A model generated the notes under the pieces. It was not told the DNA's origin, did not search any database, and was given only the letters and a program-made list of their open reading frames with translations. 64,000 bases of DNA from Bacteroides faecalis (GTDB lineage: Bacteria > Bacteroidota > Bacteroidia > Bacteroidales > Bacteroidaceae): positions 356,950-420,949 of the forward strand of contig NZ_BHWB01000004.1 of NCBI RefSeq assembly GCF_003865075.1. Direction: 5' to 3'. Each line of letters begins with the position of its first letter. The first letter of the stretch is position 1. A program made the position numbers and the translations under genes. Shown here in pieces: positions 63,345 to 64,000 of the stretch.

Positions 63345-64000
63345 TTAATGCTCGTGACTATGAGCTGGTATTGCATTGCTTGCACTTGCCAGGCGTACTT
63401 GATAAGCTCCTTCGGTAACTACACGATCGCCCGCTTTCAATCCGGTCAGGATTTGTACACTTTTGCCATTATCGGCTCCTAGGGTAACTTCCTGTTTCTT
63501 ATAGCCTTCTTCGTCCAATTGCCGATAAACAAAGAATATTCCTTGTTCTTCAGTTAGTGCCGTACGAGGGACAGAAATAACATTTCCATTGGAGAAGAAA
63601 GTAAGAACACCTCAATAAATGCTCCTGGAATGATATCTCCTTTGTTGTCAAATTCGAAAGTAACGGGCACATAGTATGAATTGTCTCCTGAAGCTTTGCC
63701 AAAAGAAAGAAGTTTTCCACCTAACTGTTGTAACTCATATACCTGATTATTATAAGGAGTCTGAAAATTGGCAGAAGTGATCGTACGTAAATATGGATAA
63801 TACTTTTCTGAAACTTCTGCACGAAGGAAGAGGCGACGGTTCTGCGTTACACTAACCAAAGGCTGTCCGATCGTTACATAATCACCTTCTTTTACTAAAA
63901 TACTTTTCACATATCCCGAAATGGGGGAAGGTATATTCTGACCACCAGCTGAATGGTTTTTAGCTAATGCTTCGTAACTGATACGGGCATTTTCGTAGTG
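63345..64000 (-). pseudogene. RND efflux adaptor (HlyD/CusB-like), partial and frameshifted
   Basis: Starts beyond the right edge. The visible part reads SPISGYVKSILVKEGDYVTIGQPL (lipoyl-like half, given as position near 63,880-63,950), then GAFIEVFLLSSP at about 63,600. There the frame breaks. A different frame continues with NGNVISVPRTALTEEQGIFF, the expected C-terminal domain, and ends AHSHEH at 63345. One base appears missing near 63591 (a CCC reduced to CC would restore SSPNGN). Unless this is a sequencing error, the pump lacks a complete adaptor. Confidence 0.8.

Noticed and set aside
1..64000. CRISPR array, rRNA operon or full insertion sequence with transposase
   Set aside because: No regular repeat-spacer pattern, no rRNA sequence and no transposase frame seen on either strand.

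Overview
The window looks like a human gut Bacteroides chromosome. Gene starts are preceded by the Bacteroides promoter signature (TTTG at -33, TAnnTTTG at -7) rather than E. coli -35/-10 boxes. The genes are also typical of Bacteroidales: Tet(Q)/RteA/RteB, an NVEALA peptide gene with a 6-bladed beta-propeller lipoprotein, a TonB/ExbB/ExbD/ExbD cluster, and a multidomain GH43 enzyme.

Bases 1 to about 33,316 are the right part of a CTnDOT/CTn341-type integrative conjugative element whose left part (the tra operon) lies outside the window. In order: the first codons of a ParA-like traA (minus strand); a 709-bp divergent control/oriT region; mobABC (relaxosome protein, relaxase, coupling ATPase); a cargo island with a KAP-family membrane P-loop NTPase and an AAA_14/DUF4143 ATPase; RteC; a RibD/DHFR-like protein; the tetQ-rteA-rteB operon with its attenuator leader; a giant DNA methylase/helicase gene interrupted by a 2.46-kb group II intron; DUF1896; topoisomerase III (Exc); a DUF3945 protein; several Xis-like helix-turn-helix genes; and the IntDOT-type tyrosine integrase. 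The element ends at a GTAACTTTGT core that also serves as the -7 box of the first chromosomal gene.

Bases 33,347 to 64,000 are chromosomal: an NVEALA/beta-propeller pair; a secreted GH43; a three-gene steroid/bile-acid reductase cluster (5-alpha-reductase, OYE-type reductase, SDR); pfkA, ispH, cmk; tonB; a polyprenyl synthase, a conserved protein and TatD; tRNA-Ser(GGA); exbB-exbD-exbD; a GNAT; a secreted M64 peptidase; an Lrp regulator; folA-thyA; a phospholipase-D-like protein; an ECF sigma operon; an rRNA m5C methyltransferase; and a CusABC-type RND efflux operon cut by the right edge.

Three genes (KAP NTPase, the helicase 3' exon, the RND adaptor) each carry an apparent one-base deletion at a short homopolymer. 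This looks either like assembly error or like real decay, and it decides whether the cargo system is intact. The most interesting items are the KAP cargo module, the group II intron placed next to a helicase motif, the steroid reductase cluster, and two small palindromic or MITE-like elements at module borders.
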